Shown in pieces: positions 61,702 through 64,000 of a stretch of DNA of 64,000 bases. Under the pieces are notes generated by a model, which was not told the DNA's origin, made no database searches, and worked only from the letters and a program-made list of their open reading frames with translations. The position numbers and the translations under genes were made by a program. Origin of the DNA: Streptomyces sp. CC208A (GTDB taxonomy: Bacteria > Actinomycetota > Actinomycetes > Streptomycetales > Streptomycetaceae); the NCBI RefSeq assembly GCF_030010625.1, contig NZ_JASCXN010000036.1:1-64000 (forward strand), written 5' to 3'. Position 1 is the stretch's first letter, and each line of letters opens with the position of its first letter.

Positions 61702-62513
61702 TGGGACGCATCACCACCACCCACCTCTCCTGGTCGGTCAAGGGCCAACGGCTCCTCGACGCCATCGACATGGCGGCTCACGACGGCAGGGTCACCGGTC
61801 TCCTCGGCCCTAACGGCTCCGGCAAGTCGACACTGCTCCGCCTGCTCGCCGGACTGCGCCGCCCCGACTCCGGAACCGTCCACTACGACGGCACCGGTCT
61901 CCAGGACCTCGGCCGCCGAGTGCTGGCCCGACGGCTCGCCGTCGTCGAACAGGACGTCACCGCCCACCACCACGTCACCGTCCGCCAGGTCGTCGAACTC
62001 GGCCGCACCCCCTTCCGCGGCCGATTCGACGCGCTCAACGAGAACGACCGGCGGATCGTCGACGCGGCACTGGAGCGGACGGACCTCACCGACCGCCAGG
62101 ACCGGAGCTGGCACACCCTCTCCGGGGGCGAGAAGCAGCGGACCCAACTCGCCCGAGCCCTGGCGCAGGAGCCCCGGGAGATCCTGCTCGACGAACCCAC
62201 CAACCACCTCGACATCCGCCACCAGCTCGAACTCCTGGACATGCTGACAACACTGGACGTCACCTGCGTCGTCGCCCTGCACGACCTCAACCTCGCCGCC
62301 CGGTACTGCGACCACCTCGTCCTCCTCCAGCACGGGCAGGTGGTCGCATCGGGTACACCGGCCGACGTGCTGACACCGGACCTGATCAAGTCGGTCTACG
62401 GCGTCGAGGTGCTCGTCGACCGCGAACCCGCCACCGACACCCTGCGCATCACCTACCTCGCCACATCCACGCGAGCAGCCACCGTGCAGGCGGCGCAGCT
62501 CGATCCCCGGTAG
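61701..62513 (+). CDS. FecE-type ABC transporter ATPase (Zur-side)
   Basis: The product is 270 aa. Walker A GPNGSGKST, signature LSGGEKQR, Walker B ILLDEP, switch His in VALHD. It completes the binding protein-permease-ATPase importer beside the chelator operon. A long perfect palindrome follows at 62552-62600. Confidence 0.9.
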   Translation: MGRITTTHLSWSVKGQRLLDAIDMAAHDGRVTGLLGPNGSGKSTLLRLLAGLRRPDSGTVHYDGTGLQDLGRRVLARRLAVVEQDVTAHHHVTVRQVVELGRTPFRGRFDALNENDRRIVDAALERTDLTDRQDRSWHTLSGGEKQRTQLARALAQEPREILLDEPTNHLDIRHQLELLDMLTTLDVTCVVALHDLNLAARYCDHLVLLQHGQVVASGTPADVLTPDLIKSVYGVEVLVDREPATDTLRITYLATSTRAATVQAAQLDPR

Positions 62514-62551
62514 TACCCGTCGGGCTGGCACCCTACGACCGACCTCCGCAG

Positions 62552-62600
62552 ACGACACTGACATGGCCACCGACTCAGTCGGTGGCCATGTCAGTGTCGT
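62552..62600. terminator. 49-bp perfect palindrome between convergent operons
   Basis: Two 24-bp arms (62552-62575 and 62577-62600) match perfectly around a single central C. It lies between the stops of the importer ATPase (62513) and the CobW-like gene (62661). It should act as a two-way terminator, although its arms are much longer than needed. Confidence 0.75.
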
Positions 62601-62660
62601 GCTCCGGAACGGGCCGGGCCGGATGGTGCCGTGGCTGCGACCACCACCCGGCCCGGAGTC

Positions 62661-63836
62661 TCATGCGGCCCCCGCGCTCGCGGGCTCGTGCGCGTCGCAC
62701 GCGTCGTCGATGCCGTACGTCTCCCACGCCGGGAAGTCGTCGTCGGCGGGGACGGTCTCGCCCGGTGCCAGCAGGCAGGCGTCCAGGGCGGCGCGCAGGG
62801 ATTCGGGGCGCAGGTCGGTGCTGATGAAGACCAGTTCCTGGCCCTGCGTGGTCTCCGGGCCCCGGGCCCCGGACGGCTCGAACCGGGCCACGGCGCCTGC
62901 CTGCGACCAGAGGCCGGTCACACGGGGGCGGCTGGCGAGCCAGAAGAAGCCCTTCGACCGCAGGATCCGCCCGAACGTGCCACTGTCCAGGCCCTTGGTG
63001 ACGAAGCTCCACAGGCGGTGAGGGTGAAAGGGGCGGTCGGAGCGGAAGACCAGGGAGGAGATGCCGTACTCCTCCGTCTCCGGCACGTGGTCGCCGTTGA
63101 GCTCCTTCACCCAGCCGGGAGCCTGCTGGGCCCGTTCGACGTCGAACAGGCCGGTGCCCAGGACCTGTTCCACGGCAACCTGTCCCCGTACAGCCGGCAC
63201 CACGCGCGCCTCCGGGTTGAGCCGGAGGAGCGCGGCACGGAGCCGGCGTGCCTCCTCCGGGTCGACCAGGTCGAGCTTGTTGAGGACGATGACGTCGGCG
63301 AACTCGACCTGGTCCACGAGCAGGTCGCTCACGGTCCGCTCGTCGTCCTCGTACTGATCCAGGCCGCGCGCGGTGAGCTCGTCGCCGCCGCCGAGTTCTG
63401 CCAGGAAGTTCCCGGCGTCCACGACGGTGACCATGGTGTCCAGGCGGGCCAGGTCGCCGAGGGTGGCGCCGTCGTCCCGGGGGAAGGAGAACGTCGCGGC
63501 GACCGGCATGGGTTCGGAGATGCCGCTGGACTCGATGAGCAGGTAGTCGAACCGCCCCTCGCGGGCCAGCCGGTCGACCTCCTCCAGGAGGTCGTCGCGC
63601 AGGGTGCAGCAGATGCACCCGTTGGTCATCTCGACCAGACGCTCCTCGGTACGGGACAGGGCCGCCTCGCCACCGCGCACGAGTGCGGCGTCGATGTTGA
63701 CCTCGCTCATGTCATTGACGATGACCGCGACCCGCAGGCCCTCGCGGTTGGCCAGGACGTGGTTGAGCAGCGTGGTCTTGCCCGCTCCGAGGAAGCCGGA
63801 CAGGACGGTGACCGGCAGGCGGTCATACGGGGTCAC
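62661..63836 (-). CDS. CobW/COG0523-family GTPase
   Basis: GTG 63836 gives 391 aa. G-domain: Walker A GFLGAGKTT, the metal-binding NGCICCT (C-x-C-C), DYLLIESSGISEP, and NKLD. A C-terminal CobW domain follows (YGISSLVFRSDRPFHPHRLW). These proteins act as zinc metallochaperones during zinc starvation; some serve cobalt or nickel. It is 4 bp after a cysteine-free L32 gene, the usual Zur-regulon context, so zinc is favoured over cobalt despite the nearby B12 island. Confidence 0.92.
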   Translation of the reverse strand: MTPYDRLPVTVLSGFLGAGKTTLLNHVLANREGLRVAVIVNDMSEVNIDAALVRGGEAALSRTEERLVEMTNGCICCTLRDDLLEEVDRLAREGRFDYLLIESSGISEPMPVAATFSFPRDDGATLGDLARLDTMVTVVDAGNFLAELGGGDELTARGLDQYEDDERTVSDLLVDQVEFADVIVLNKLDLVDPEEARRLRAALLRLNPEARVVPAVRGQVAVEQVLGTGLFDVERAQQAPGWVKELNGDHVPETEEYGISSLVFRSDRPFHPHRLWSFVTKGLDSGTFGRILRSKGFFWLASRPRVTGLWSQAGAVARFEPSGARGPETTQGQELVFISTDLRPESLRAALDACLLAPGETVPADDDFPAWETYGIDDACDAHEPASAGAA

Positions 63837-63840
63837 GTTC

Positions 63841-64000
63841 TCAGCCCTCGGGCTGGATGAGGCCGCGCTCGTACGCCTTCACCAGGCGCTGCGGGACCTG
63901 GTGCACGACGCCGTCGACGGTGACCGGCACCAGCTGGGGCGTTGTCGCCTTCCACTGGGCGCGGCGGTGGCGGGTGTTGCTGCGGGACATCTTCCGCTTG
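63841..64000 (-). CDS. rpmF: Ribosomal protein L32, cysteine-free paralog (partial)
   Basis: The 5' end lies outside the window; by comparison with L32 only a few codons are missing before KRKMSRSNTRHRRAQW. The visible ~52 residues contain no Cys, whereas zinc-binding L32 has a four-Cys ribbon. Cysteine-free copies replace the zinc-binding ones when zinc is scarce and are classically Zur-regulated. It is the upstream partner of the CobW-like gene, with 4 bp between them. Confidence 0.92.
   Translation of the reverse strand, partial: KRKMSRSNTRHRRAQWKATTPQLVPVTVDGVVHQVPQRLVKAYERGLIQPEG

Overview
The window reads as chromosomal DNA of a Streptomyces-like actinomycete. GC is very high, GTG and TTG starts are common, genes are packed with 4-bp stop/start overlaps, and the gene content is typical of the genus (RamB-type glyoxylate regulator, riboswitch-led metE, cysteine-free L32). 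No tRNA, rRNA or CRISPR array was seen.

Layout. (1) 1-4.7 kb is an eroded mobile edge: a frameshifted serine recombinase, an orphan Pycsar-TM-like membrane protein, a cupin ORF abutting an IS5-type transposase remnant, and an unknown winged-helix protein. (2) 4.8-12 kb is a copper-type island: a PepSY-TM protein, two paralogous His/Met-rich membrane proteins, a small Cys-rich protein, a CopA ATPase with a small membrane partner, and an ECF sigma factor. (3) 12.1-19.2 kb holds an MFS/GH88-like pair and an acyl-CoA dehydrogenase/CoA-transferase/AMP-ligase set. (4) 19.2-27 kb holds a ZnuABC-type transporter, then a transport operon (family-5 binding protein, fused two-half permease, MFS exporter) with a Zur-like operator inside its promoter.

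(5) 27-46 kb is the most striking part, a cobalamin/cobalt island. Six cobalamin riboswitches lie within about 21 kb. They precede two binding-protein/FecCD/ATPase importers (one with a FhuF-type Fe-S protein and a 187-aa unknown), a five-gene biosynthetic operon (PduX-like kinase, cysteine-synthase-fold PLP enzyme, ATP-grasp ligase, MFS exporter, methyltransferase), a [2Fe-2S] ferredoxin-like protein, metE, and a hotdog thioesterase. A stand-alone ferric-reductase-like membrane protein sits among them. The simplest reading is B12-repressed synthesis, export, re-import and reductive unloading of a small metal chelator, probably for cobalt.

(6) 46.4-52.5 kb is a glyoxylate-shunt module (aceA, aceB, hydroxyacyl-CoA dehydrogenase, RamB-like regulator). 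It is bounded by two near-identical 214-bp copies of the metE riboswitch. (7) 53.2-62.5 kb, after a binding-protein remnant, holds a Zur-type operon (decarboxylase, SbnB-like, MATE, HisC-like, SbnA-like) for a diaminopropionate-derived aminocarboxylate chelator resembling EDDS. Its importer follows, and a Zur-like box overlaps that importer's start codon. (8) 62.6-64 kb holds a CobW/COG0523 GTPase and the end of a cysteine-free L32 gene, both typical zinc-starvation genes.

Taken together the window links copper handling, zinc acquisition and cobalt/B12 economy, with two separate predicted chelator pathways under different regulators.
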